Part shown: positions 1-9,114 of the stretch, in pieces
Numbering within the stretch: the first letter of the stretch is position 1
How the letters are laid out: each line of letters starts with the position of its first letter
NCBI RefSeq assembly: GCF_000497045.1
Contig: NW_015961970.1
Span: 1,827,706 to 1,891,705 of the forward strand
Origin: Kalmanozyma brasiliensis GHG001
Lineage: Eukaryota > Basidiomycota > Ustilaginomycetes > Ustilaginales
Length of the DNA: 64,000 bases
Direction: 5' to 3'
Program-made: the position numbers and the translations under genes
The notes under the pieces: model-generated
What the model was told of the DNA's origin: nothing
The model's database searches: none
The model's input: only the letters and a program-made list of their open reading frames with translations

Positions 1-1508
1 AGGCCGCGTACATCCAGAAGGAGTTTGTGGTCCCGCTTCGCAAGGAGATCGACGACCCCGAGCTCACCAAGAAGGTCGAGGACTACGTGCGCCGAGGAGA
101 CCGAGTCGAGTCGCGACACATGCAACGCGAGGCAAAGAAGCGCGGCGAAGACGTCCTGACCACCATCCTGATCTCGGCGGACGGCAAGCTGGGCAAGGAT
201 GCCGAGAACCACGTGCTCGAGCTGCAGCGCTGCTTTGCTCTTTCGCCCTACCGCGGCAATCTCAACTATGCGTATCCCGAGACGACGCCAGCAGGGGCCG
301 ACCGTCCGCCGATGCCGACGTGGAACGCGAAAGGCTCCGAGAGCACGCGTGCGCGCAAGTTTGCGCTGCTCAAGCTGCTGCTCCGAGAGAGTCTCAAGCG
401 TCGCGATCGAGAGCAGGCGGTGGAGATCGCCAGTGGAAGCCTGATTCCTGCCATCATCAAGGACTCGCTCGAGACCGTCTTCTACCCGGCCATCCGTTCC
501 ATCGCTAACGCTGCCAACCTCAGCGAGCGACTCGGCGATCTGCAAAAGTTCATCGACGACATGATTGAGGTGAAGAAGAGCGGCGACAACAGCATCGAAG
601 GATGGATCGCACTGGCCGCACGCCACGAGCAGTCGCTCTATGCGCTCTTCCACGAATGCGCTCCCATCTCGAAACGACTCTGGGACTGGTGCCAGCTCGG
701 ATTGGACTACATGGCGCTGTCGACCACGGATCCGGAGCACCCGGCCGATCGACGCGCGCCCAACCTCGAAGTCAACCTGGAGGAGCTCCTTCAGGACGCC
801 CGTCTGAGCGATACCGATGTCAAGAAGATCATTGCCGAGGCGGACAAGCTGGCCAGGTACGCCAAGTGGACAAAGGTACGCTACGAGCTGGATGCTCGCA
901 AGAACTACCTGCTCGGCCGGCCCGAAGCCGGCCACCCAGGTGGCGTCTCGGAAGTCCAGCTGGACGAGACGACTCGCCGCGAGGTGGCAGACATCGACTC
1001 GCTGATGGCCGACCTCATGGCCGACGCGGGCGAGACGATCGACGACGGCGCTTGCGAGGACGGCGTTCGCGGTACCGAGAAGTACGACTTTCCCTGGGCT
1101 TTCTTTGACGAAGTCGACCCGCTCAACCAGCACCTGGCGGGCGAGGAGGAGGCGGGCCAACTGCGCTACCCCAAGCCCCCTGTCGGCTTCGCGCCGCCCA
1201 CGCTCAAGCACATTCGCAAGGTCCAGCCGCTGTTTTGCGAGCTGCTGGCGTCGAAGCTGCCCGAGTGGCAGTCAGAGGACGTGCTCGGTCAACTACAGAG
1301 CGATATGCGCCCCAGCAAGGCCGGTGGCGCGGGCAACAGGCTCAGTCTCAAGCCCAAGAGGCCCAAGACGACGTTTAGCGAGTCGGTGAGCGCCGGAGGC
1401 GGAGGAGGCGGATCGAGCTCCTACCCGGCGGAGAACAAGAGTATTTTGAGCACGGCCACTTCGAGGTTTAGCAGGATGAGGCTGCCGAGTCTGTTCGGCA
1501 GGAAGTAG
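1..1508 (+). CDS. PX-associated DUF3818 protein (Lec1/Ypr097w-like), 5' partial
   Basis: The reading frame is open from the left window edge (first full codon at base 3), so only the C-terminal ~501 residues are present; the PX lipid-binding domain expected in this family would lie upstream. The visible part matches my recollection of the fungal DUF3818 region: PLRKEIDDPELTKKVEDYV at the start, then LGDLQKFIDDMI and a nearby ARHEQSLYALFHE helix. Members of this family (yeast Ypr097w/Lec1) are peripheral membrane proteins linked to lipid and ergosterol distribution. The last ~70 residues are Gly/Ser-rich and basic and probably disordered. GTG at 27 is not a real start; the frame simply continues to the left. 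The stop is TAG at 1506-1508. Family assignment is fairly secure, function is by analogy only. Confidence 0.75.
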   Translation, partial: AAYIQKEFVVPLRKEIDDPELTKKVEDYVRRGDRVESRHMQREAKKRGEDVLTTILISADGKLGKDAENHVLELQRCFALSPYRGNLNYAYPETTPAGADRPPMPTWNAKGSESTRARKFALLKLLLRESLKRRDREQAVEIASGSLIPAIIKDSLETVFYPAIRSIANAANLSERLGDLQKFIDDMIEVKKSGDNSIEGWIALAARHEQSLYALFHECAPISKRLWDWCQLGLDYMALSTTDPEHPADRRAPNLEVNLEELLQDARLSDTDVKKIIAEADKLARYAKWTKVRYELDARKNYLLGRPEAGHPGGVSEVQLDETTRREVADIDSLMADLMADAGETIDDGACEDGVRGTEKYDFPWAFFDEVDPLNQHLAGEEEAGQLRYPKPPVGFAPPTLKHIRKVQPLFCELLASKLPEWQSEDVLGQLQSDMRPSKAGGAGNRLSLKPKRPKTTFSESVSAGGGGGGSSSYPAENKSILSTATSRFSRMRLPSLFGRK

Positions 1509-1909
1509 AAGGGGAGAAGGATATCATCACATTCTTTTGGTTTTTTGCAATGCTCATTCTTTGAATTGGACTCGGATCACGGTGTGTATGAGTGATTTGT
1601 GCGAACGAACATGATGATGGCGAGGCATGGCTCTCGATGTGAATCGACATCGGTGGAGCAGCGTGCGGTGGAGTGCGTGCGTAATTACCCGTGCAGCGCG
1701 GCATTTTGAGCGGCGTTATCCCCCGCGTTTCTTCGGATTCCCCTTGCCGACGATGTCAGCCGAGACGTTCCTTCCGCTCCTCCATCGCAAGGAGCTCCTC
1801 GAGACCGTTACAGATCACGGTCTCAATCACGACAGCACATCTCACGCCTTTGTCCGAGATGTTTGCGCCAGGATCCATGCCAGCGCTCATGAGGGCGACT
1901 CCCTGCACA
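1509..1909. other. Intergenic spacer before the acyl-CoA dehydrogenase gene
   Basis: About 400 bases holding the 3' end of the DUF3818 gene and the presumed promoter and leader of the next gene. The downstream frame is open back to about 1691 with several in-frame ATGs, so part of this stretch could be coding if translation starts earlier than 1910. No repeat or RNA gene seen. Confidence 0.4.
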
Positions 1910-3472
1910 ATGCGAGCCGTCTCGAAAGCCACCCGGCAAGTCGGTCCTGCGACGTCCCCCACGGGCAGTGCAGTCCCTTTGACATCGAGACCAAAGCATG
2001 TCTCGACAGTGAACAGCCGCAGGACCTTCGCATCAAGCAGCATCGCCCGTCGACCAGCGGCAGAGTTCACAGGCATGTCCGAGCAAGGCCTCACCGAGTC
2101 GCAGATCGACGTGCGTCAAGCGATCCAATCGATCTGCTCCCAATTCGACGACAACTTCTGGATGCACAAGGATCAATCTGGCGAATACCCACATGAGCTG
2201 TACGACGCGCTCTCGCCGGGGCGCTGGATCGGGATCTGCATGCCCGAGTCTCTCGGTGGTGCAGGCTTGGGCATCTCCGAAGCGACCGTGATGCTCCAGA
2301 CCATCGCCGAGTCGGGCGCGGCGGTGGCGGGAGCGCAGTCGATCCACGCCAACATCTACCCGCTCATGCCCATCATCGAATTTGCCAGTCCAGATCAGCA
2401 CTCTCACTGGCTGCCCAAGATGATCGACGGTCGAATCCGATCCTGCTTTGGCATCACGGAGCCCACGACGGGATCCGAGACGCTCAAGCTCAAGACGAAA
2501 GCGGTCAAGCAGGGCGACAAGTACGTCGTCAGCGGGAGCAAAATCTGGACCTCTTCGGCGCAGGTTGCTTCGCACATGGTGCTGCTTGCGCGAACCTCGG
2601 AGCCTGAGTCCGGCTCGCGGTCCTCTGGCTTGAGTCTATTCTTTGCGCCCTTGCGAGACTTGCCGAACACACCAAAGAATGCGGCCAAGGCGCAGCTCAG
2701 ACCCGGACTGGAGATGCGCAAGATCGCCAAGATGGGTGGTAACATGGTCGACGCTAACGAGGTGTGGTTTGACGACTTCGAGATTCCCGCCTCGTGTCTC
2801 ATCGGGGAGGAGGGGAAGGGTTTCAAGTATGTGCTGCATGGGATGAATGCCGAGCGATGCTTGCTCGCAGGTGAAGCGCTCGGCACGGGATACGCCGCGC
2901 TGAAGAGGGCAGTCAAGTATGCTGGCGAGAGAGTGGTCTTCGGCAAACCGATTGGGGCGATGCAGGCGATCCAACATCCGCTCGCCAAGAGCTGGGCAGA
3001 GCTCGAAGCGGCGAGGCATCTCACGTATGCCGCGGCGAGGATGTTCGATGATAGAGCAACGGATGCGGGTGCTCAGGCGAACGCGGCCAAATACATGGCG
3101 GCGGAAGCTGGCTTCAGGGCCTGCGAGACAGCAGTCATGACGCTCGGCGGGATGGGATACGCGAGGGAGTTCCATGTTGAGCGCCTGCTGAGAGAGATGT
3201 GAGTATCGTGTCGAGGGTCGTGTCGGGATGGTGCTGCAGATTGCTGACTGCACTTTGACGACTTGCTTTCCGTTTGCGCTTCAGTCTGGTCCCACGACTC
3301 GCGCCAGTCAGGTATGTTCCGAGTCTGTTACGATGCCACGGTCGCCCTTCAACGTTTTGTACTGACCTGCTTCTTTCTTCCTCGTGCGATCATGTGACAT
3401 CACAACTATAGCCGTGAGATGGTGCTCAACTACCTTGGCCAGCACGTCCTCGGACTTCCAAAGTCGTACTAA
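1910..3472 (+). CDS. Acyl-CoA dehydrogenase, probably mitochondrial, three exons
   Basis: Exons 1910-3198, 3285-3311 and 3412-3472 give about 458 residues. The protein has the acyl-CoA dehydrogenase N-terminal, middle (FGITEPTTGSE, SGSKIWTSSA) and C-terminal (GGMGYAREFHVERLLRE) regions, so it should oxidise an acyl-CoA with FAD and pass electrons to ETF. Exon 1 ends in a stop just after a GTGAGT donor. Splicing into the 27-nt exon 2 and then exon 3 restores a family-like ending, RLAPVSREMVLNYLGQHVLG, closing in KSY. I chose ATG 1910 because it gives an Arg/Ser-rich, acid-poor presequence (RRTFASSSIARRPAAEF) ahead of the domain. ATGs further upstream in frame, or ATG 2075 directly at the domain, are alternatives. 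The C-terminus is not a standard PTS1, which favours mitochondria over peroxisomes. Substrate chain length cannot be read from the sequence. Confidence 0.82.
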
Positions 3473-4151
3473 GTTAGACGCTGGCGACCCGCCAGCTCGC
3501 CTGTATCCACCATGTATTGCGCACTTGCCCTTTGTTAATGTGCATGTGACCATTCGCTTGCAATGCACATTCATTGACTTAGGTTGAACGCGGACTCCTG
3601 CGCTGGTGGGTCAGCCCCCTGAGCGGGCCGAGCGTTGAGTGGAAGATGTCGAAAAAGCAGGGTCCATGCGCCGCGATCTGCACGACACCTGTCAAAAAAG
3701 GGCACTAAAATCTGAGAAGTCACATTCACATGGTCCTTTGATTGACGGGCCGAGATCCTGATACTCCCACGTCCCTTCGTCCCACCATCACGAGGGGCGC
3801 TACGGTGCGAGCGGAAGACGTCGTCTCATCAAGCAAACTTAGCGAGCAACGCCAGGTCCCCTTTGTTCATGCATGCGCACCCGCCATGTCGGCCCCGCCC
3901 CGCTACCAGCCCACTTGACTGGCTTGATTGTGCGCCGCATGCAACCATCCCACCGAGCTTAGGCAAGGTCCCACCACGCTTCTCGCACACGCTAGTCATC
4001 TGTTTCAAAGCGCTGTCTGCGCAACGGTGGGGCGCTTCACGAACGTATATAGGCTCGACTCGCTTCGCCTGATTTGCTCCTACTCGCCTTCATCCAACTT
4101 CCCTTCCCTTCCTTCCTCCCCGTACTGCGCTGAGCAGCTCTTTCGCAAACA
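3473..4151. other. Intergenic region with GH20 promoter
   Basis: About 680 bases without a convincing gene. The last 110 bases are pyrimidine-rich leader. The only clear signal is a TATA-like element near 4044. Confidence 0.4.
4044..4053 (+). promoter_or_regulatory. TATA-like element upstream of GH20 gene
   Basis: CGTATATAGG lies about 100 bases before ATG 4152 and is followed by a C/T-rich stretch typical of fungal leaders. This is a plausible core promoter for the hexosaminidase gene. Confidence 0.5.
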
Positions 4152-6197
4152 ATGTGGTGGGCTCGCACGACCACTCTGCTGGTCTCAGCATGTCTGCTCT
4201 CCGCACTCTCCGCTCACGCCATCTGGCCCCAACCCGCGCTCTACGGCGCAAACAAGACTCAATCCTTTGCTCGCGTCTCGAGCGACCTGCGGTTCAACCT
4301 CGTGGACGGCACGGACAAGACGCGCGTCCCCTCGGACCTCACCGATGCCATCGTCGCAGCTACTAAGCTAGCCAACTCGATCGATCTTTGGCCCCTGACT
4401 CCCGGTCGTGGCGAGGAGGACCGGGCCGCTGTCAACGCCGCACCGCTCATCAGCGGGGTGCAGATCAAGGTGCTCGAACTGATGCCTGAGACGACGCCCA
4501 ATCCTTGCGCCAAGAAGCAGATTGCTGAAGCTCCCCTCGAGGCTCGATCGCTGCAAGCGCCTTTCCAGGGCAGACTCAAGGCGATTCACGATGTTCAGCT
4601 CGATGACACCACACAGAACCAAGCGACCGCCAACACCGAGACGGCCGAGGTGTGGAGCAACGCATGCAGCATAGCCAATCGCGCCATCAAGGAGGTCGAC
4701 TACAAGGTCTCGTCGAAGCCACTCGACTTGCGAACGGACAAGAGCGCGCCTGCCGACCTCGGATTTCTGGATGCCGAAATGTACCGCATCGACGTTCCGC
4801 AGGATGGCTCTTCGATCCGACTCACTTCGTACACGGCTCTAGGTGCTTTGAGGGGCTTGCAGACGCTGCTGCAGCTCATCTACAGCCTGCCTCCCCAAGG
4901 TGGAAAGAGTCAGCGGTTCATTCGCAATGTGCCCAACGTCATTACGGATCGACCGGCTTATCCGTACCGCGGTCTGCTGTTGGACACCTCGCGCAACTGG
5001 TTTGATCTGCCAACAATTCGCAAGTTGATCGATACCATGCAGTTTGTCAAGCTCAACCAGCTGCATTGGCATGCGACGGACACGCACTCTTGGCCTCTTG
5101 CGTTTGAGGGGGAGCTCAGCGTTCTTGCGGACAAGGGGTCATATGGCTGGACCTATGTTGATGGTCAGCTGGTGAGGATGGTGTATACCGAAGCCGACAT
5201 CAAAGATATCATCGACTACGCTGCGGCGAGGGGGATCAATGTCATTATCGAGACGGATATGCCTGCGCACATGCTGGAGGGTGTGCAGGCGGTGGGTGGG
5301 GGCGAGTTGATGGCATGCCCGAATCGACCGGATTGGCAGAGTGTTGCAGCCGAACCGCCGTCTGGCCAGCTAAGGCTGGTTTCCAACGGTACCACCCTCA
5401 ACACCACCGATGTCGGCACGTTTACGGTCCCTGGTCCGATCAAGACTTTTGTCAGCACTCTGCTGCGCAAGACGGCCTCGCTGTCCAAGTCGGTCTATGT
5501 CTCGTCCGGAGGGGATGAGCCCAACTTCCACTGCTGGAACCTGTCTAGTGAGGCAGCGATGGAGCCGTACCTCGCAAAGTTTATGGCGGTGGTGACCAAT
5601 GTCACGACGGCAGCTGGGAAGAAGGGCGTGGTGTGGGAGGAGATGGCGGTCAAATTCCCTACTGTCGCGAAGACGCTGGGCAAGGGCTCGCTGGTTGGCA
5701 TTTGGAATGATCCCAACAACGCTGGGATTGCGATCGAGAACAATCCGGATGTCAAGGTCGTCCTCGCCCCCTACACCTTCTTTTATCTGGATTGCGGCGG
5801 GCCCGTGTTTTTGGGCAACACGACCAACAACAACTGGTGCCCCTATGTTTCGTGGCAGAAGACGTACTCTTTCGATCCCTCGGTGGTTATTGCTAATGCC
5901 ACAGCGGTCAATCCTGGCCTCAAAGGGGTGAGGGAGAGGTTTGTTGGAGGCGAGAGCGCTGTTTGGAGCGAGCAGATTGATGCGCAGAATCTGGATGTCA
6001 AGGTTTGGCCCAGGGCTGCGGCGGGTGCTGAGGTGTGGTGGAGCGGCGAGGTGGCCAATGGCAAGAAGAGGGAGCCTATTGAGGCGCTGGAGAGGTTGTT
6101 GGAGTTGAGGTGGAGGCTGGTCGCGAGGGGGGTCAGGGCTGAGCCGTTGCAGCCGCTGTGGTGCGCCTTGCGGGTGGGCGAGTGCAATCTCTACTAG
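4152..6197 (+). CDS. Secreted beta-N-acetylhexosaminidase (GH20)
   Basis: Single-exon, 681 residues. It starts with a signal peptide (hydrophobic residues about 8-20, cleavage likely near SAHA), followed by a GH20 N-terminal accessory domain to about residue 265 and the catalytic barrel. Barrel landmarks are YRGLLLDTSRNW, LNQLHWHATDTHSWP, and the catalytic pair D455-E456 in SSGGDEPNFHCW. Fungal GH20 enzymes use substrate-assisted catalysis to remove terminal GlcNAc from chitooligosaccharides or N-glycans, acting outside the cell or in the wall. Several N-x-S/T sites fit secretion. The C-terminal WWSGEVANG and final WCALRVGECNLY complete the barrel, so the gene looks intact. Roles in wall remodelling and nutrient use are inferred from family. 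Confidence 0.93.
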   Translation: MWWARTTTLLVSACLLSALSAHAIWPQPALYGANKTQSFARVSSDLRFNLVDGTDKTRVPSDLTDAIVAATKLANSIDLWPLTPGRGEEDRAAVNAAPLISGVQIKVLELMPETTPNPCAKKQIAEAPLEARSLQAPFQGRLKAIHDVQLDDTTQNQATANTETAEVWSNACSIANRAIKEVDYKVSSKPLDLRTDKSAPADLGFLDAEMYRIDVPQDGSSIRLTSYTALGALRGLQTLLQLIYSLPPQGGKSQRFIRNVPNVITDRPAYPYRGLLLDTSRNWFDLPTIRKLIDTMQFVKLNQLHWHATDTHSWPLAFEGELSVLADKGSYGWTYVDGQLVRMVYTEADIKDIIDYAAARGINVIIETDMPAHMLEGVQAVGGGELMACPNRPDWQSVAAEPPSGQLRLVSNGTTLNTTDVGTFTVPGPIKTFVSTLLRKTASLSKSVYVSSGGDEPNFHCWNLSSEAAMEPYLAKFMAVVTNVTTAAGKKGVVWEEMAVKFPTVAKTLGKGSLVGIWNDPNNAGIAIENNPDVKVVLAPYTFFYLDCGGPVFLGNTTNNNWCPYVSWQKTYSFDPSVVIANATAVNPGLKGVRERFVGGESAVWSEQIDAQNLDVKVWPRAAAGAEVWWSGEVANGKKREPIEALERLLELRWRLVARGVRAEPLQPLWCALRVGECNLY

Positions 6198-6284
6198 CGA
6201 CGGGTAGAGTTGTAGGTGATCTTGCTGAAGCTACGCGGGCAGCTGCTTTCATCGTCGATGGCCTCCAGCTGATGCTCCAGCTAA

Positions 6285-6660
6285 TGCTCTTCCACTTGTG
6301 GCAGAGACGATGCTCTTCGATCTTCGACGTCTTTCACATTTCCCCTTCACTCAACGATGATGCTCGTCCACTTGTGTCAATGGCAATGATTTTGCGCTCC
6401 TACATGTCCTGGTGAACTCATCCGACTTCTTCCTTCCTCTGTCTGTGCTCTGCCGCTTATGTCAGAGATAACGCATTCTCATAAGGGCGTTGCTCTTCCA
6501 CTTCTGTCGATAACCATGCACAAAACTTCCTTGGACTTCTTCGCAGTTCATGTCTTTCTTGTCGTTGACGATGCTCTTCGGGCTCTGTCAATGACGATGC
6601 ACTCTGTCACAGTCGCTTTCTTCCACGTCTATCGCTGGAGACGCTCTTCTGTATGAGACT
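6285..6660 (+). repeat. Degenerate ~75-bp-spaced repeat
   Basis: Copies of a consensus TGCTCTTCCACTTGTGTCA occur at 6285-6303, 6361-6379 (one change in the core), 6491-6509 and, more diverged, 6572-6590, with a short TCTTC-bearing relic near 6641. Spacings are about 76, 130, 81 and 70 bases. Flanks repeat GACGATGC. It looks like an old minisatellite that has decayed. Confidence 0.55.
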
Positions 6661-6782
6661 CTGCTGCTCTCACGGCCCATTTGAGTCATGTGCCGTGTGC
6701 AAGGTCTTCATACCAGTGCGCTTGACCATGTCCATTCTTGCATCGCGCCCTTCCCTGTTCTGGTGTTCGTACTCTCACTAAT

Positions 6783-6820
6783 GAGGCTCGCACGAGGCTC
6801 GCTCGAGGTTCGCACGAGCT
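6783..6820 (+). repeat. 11-bp tandem repeat
   Basis: GAGGCTCGCAC at 6783-6793 is followed directly by GAGGCTCGCTC and GAGGTTCGCAC and then a degraded fourth unit. It is non-coding as far as I can tell. Confidence 0.6.
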
Positions 6821-7149
6821 TTGCGAGGGCTTCGGCGAAAAAACAAATGAAGCGTAGTGGCTTTTCAAACCAAGACGACTCCTTTCGCAGCACACAGGTG
6901 ATGCGCTCGAGGACACTTGCTGGATGATGGGTCCACACGTCCAAAGTCAGGTCAGCACCGACGTGCAGCAGCGCCTTCAAGATGTCGCCACGGGATCAGG
7001 TCAAGAGTGTGAAAATCGGCCCCGATTTGACGAAGGTGGAGGCTCGGAATTCGGTCATGGCGCGCTTGCCGCTCAACACACCAACACTTTGACCTATTCT
7101 TCTCTCGCTCCTCCGCCATCCTGCCATCCATCACCAGCAGCCAGTGAGC

Positions 7150-8907
7150 ATGTCGGGTGCATCAATACCGCCAACGAAGCGGCAGCGTGTGGCGGAAGCC
7201 ATGCCGCCTCCGCCTCCGCCAGAGGATGATGTGCCACCACCTGCGCCCCTTCCAGGCTCACCCGGAGCATCACCCCCTCCACCGCCGCCAGAAGAGACGT
7301 CAGCTCAGAACAGCGACATCGTTCCACCGCCTCCACCCTCCCTACCACCACCGCCGCCACCGGACCAGCCCTATGACGAAGAAGACGTACAAGATGCCGC
7401 CTACTGGACGCGTCTCGCTTCCTCCTCTTCCACAGCATCCACCTCCAAGCTGCCTACCCATACTCCAGCCAAGAAAACCCACGCCCTCTACCTCGACACG
7501 ATCAATCGCCATCTGCTCGACTTTGACTTTGAAAAGCTCTGCAGCATCTCGCTGTCCAACCTCAACGTCTATGCGTGTCTGGTGTGCGGCAAGTACTTCC
7601 AGGGTCGAGGACGAAGCTCGTACGCCTATCTGCACAGTATCGATGAGGCGCACCATGTGTTTATGCACCTGGGTAACGGACAGGCGTACATTCTGCCGGA
7701 CAACTATGCGGTGCCGGAGGAGAACCAGGCGGGGTTGGCGGATGTGAGATATCTGTTGAATCCGACGTTTACGAGGAGGACGATCGAGGAGGTGGATGCG
7801 GGGCCGGCGTTCGATCTCGCGGGAGAGCAGTACTGGCCTGGCTTTGTGGGATTGAACAACATCGCGGGGAACGATTATGTCAATGTGGTGGTGCAAGCAA
7901 TTTCGCACGTGCCGGAGGTGAGGGACTACTTTCTGCTCCAGCAAGAGGAAGGGCAGAGCGAGCTGGTGAGGAGGTTCGGTGCGTTGGTGCGCAAAATGTG
8001 GAACCCGAGGGCGTTCAAGGCGCAAGTGTCGCCGCACGAGTTCTTGCAGCAAGTAGCGATTGTTAGCGGGAACCGGTTCAGGTTGGGACAGCAGGCGGAT
8101 CCGGTGGAGTTTTTGGGTTGGTTGTTGAACCGTCTGCACCTCGACCTTACTGGTGGGAGGGGAAAGAGGAAACGGGGCGAGGGAGAGAGTGTTATCAGTC
8201 GGTGTTTTCAAGGGGTTGTGCAGGTCGAGTCGCAGGCTCTGGCACAGCCGGAGGAAGGGGCAGCTTCAGCATCGTCAGTGGCTGCGGAAGGGGAGCGGAT
8301 GCTGACGAGCGGGCAGACGGACGATAGGGGACACGCACGGTTCGATCCCGCTCTCAGCATCACCAAGCGAGACACGCCGTTTTTCCTACTAGCGATGGAC
8401 CTGCCGCCACCACCCCCGGTGCTCGGGTCGACGGACAACGAGATCGTGCCCCAGATCACCATCTCCCAGATCCTCGCCAAGTACGATGGGCGTAGCTTCC
8501 ACCCAACCCGCACAGCACTCACACGGTACGCCCTCCGTCGGCTCCCGCCGTTCCTCATCATCCACTACCGCCGATTTACGAAAAACAGCCTGGGGCAGGA
8601 AGAACGCAATCCCACGCTGGTCAATTTCCCCATCAAGGGGCTGGACGTAACCAAGTACGCACCCCTCCTCCCCACTCCCGGCAGCGACAAACGTCTCCCC
8701 GAGATGTACGACCTCGTCGCCAACGTAGTGTACGACGCGGTACCAGGCACAGTCCGACAGGACGCCAGCTGGAAGTGCCAGGTGCACACCAACAACTCGC
8801 GCGAAAAGTGGTTCGCCATCCAGGATCTGCTGGTCGAAGAGGTGAATCGGCAGATGATCTTTTTGGGCGAGAGCTATCTGCAGATTTGGCAGAAGCGCGC
8901 GGTCTAG
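7150..8907 (+). CDS. SAD1: SAD1/USP39-type tri-snRNP splicing factor (inactive USP fold)
   Basis: 585 residues from ATG 7150; a GTG two codons earlier is in frame but unlikely as a start. Residues ~15-75 are a poly-proline region. A UBP-type zinc finger follows (CSISLSNLNVYACLVCGKYFQ with downstream HHVF), then a ubiquitin-specific protease fold. The catalytic-Cys box reads GLNNIAGNDYVN, with Asp where active enzymes have Cys. That is the hallmark of USP39/Sad1, which works in assembly and stability of the U4/U6.U5 tri-snRNP rather than as a protease. The C-terminal KWFAIQDLLVEEV and SYLQIWQKR match the family. No intron is needed. The long proline-rich N-terminus is more extensive than I expect for this family. 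Confidence 0.9.
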   Translation: MSGASIPPTKRQRVAEAMPPPPPPEDDVPPPAPLPGSPGASPPPPPPEETSAQNSDIVPPPPPSLPPPPPPDQPYDEEDVQDAAYWTRLASSSSTASTSKLPTHTPAKKTHALYLDTINRHLLDFDFEKLCSISLSNLNVYACLVCGKYFQGRGRSSYAYLHSIDEAHHVFMHLGNGQAYILPDNYAVPEENQAGLADVRYLLNPTFTRRTIEEVDAGPAFDLAGEQYWPGFVGLNNIAGNDYVNVVVQAISHVPEVRDYFLLQQEEGQSELVRRFGALVRKMWNPRAFKAQVSPHEFLQQVAIVSGNRFRLGQQADPVEFLGWLLNRLHLDLTGGRGKRKRGEGESVISRCFQGVVQVESQALAQPEEGAASASSVAAEGERMLTSGQTDDRGHARFDPALSITKRDTPFFLLAMDLPPPPPVLGSTDNEIVPQITISQILAKYDGRSFHPTRTALTRYALRRLPPFLIIHYRRFTKNSLGQEERNPTLVNFPIKGLDVTKYAPLLPTPGSDKRLPEMYDLVANVVYDAVPGTVRQDASWKCQVHTNNSREKWFAIQDLLVEEVNRQMIFLGESYLQIWQKRAV

Positions 8908-9114
8908 CGATCCACACTTAAAGACAGTCGCAAACAGAAAGTCAGACCGAGTGTGAAGAGATGACATGAGACCAATTTGACTGAATGAAGAGAGACGATA
9001 CAATGACAGAATTGATTCGATCCAACGGGAAAAGACGTGGAATTGGAATGGGAAGAGAGATGCAGCGGCGCCGGGTGGCCCGCTGCTCGCCGAGAAGAGG
9101 GAAGACGCATCGAC

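Larger units (their letters stand above)
6198..7149. other. Intergenic spacer with decayed repeats
   Basis: About 950 bases with no supported gene; the small open frames have no family-like sequence. It carries a degenerate dispersed repeat in the first half and an 11-bp tandem repeat near 6783, listed separately. The end is the USP39 leader. Confidence 0.45.
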
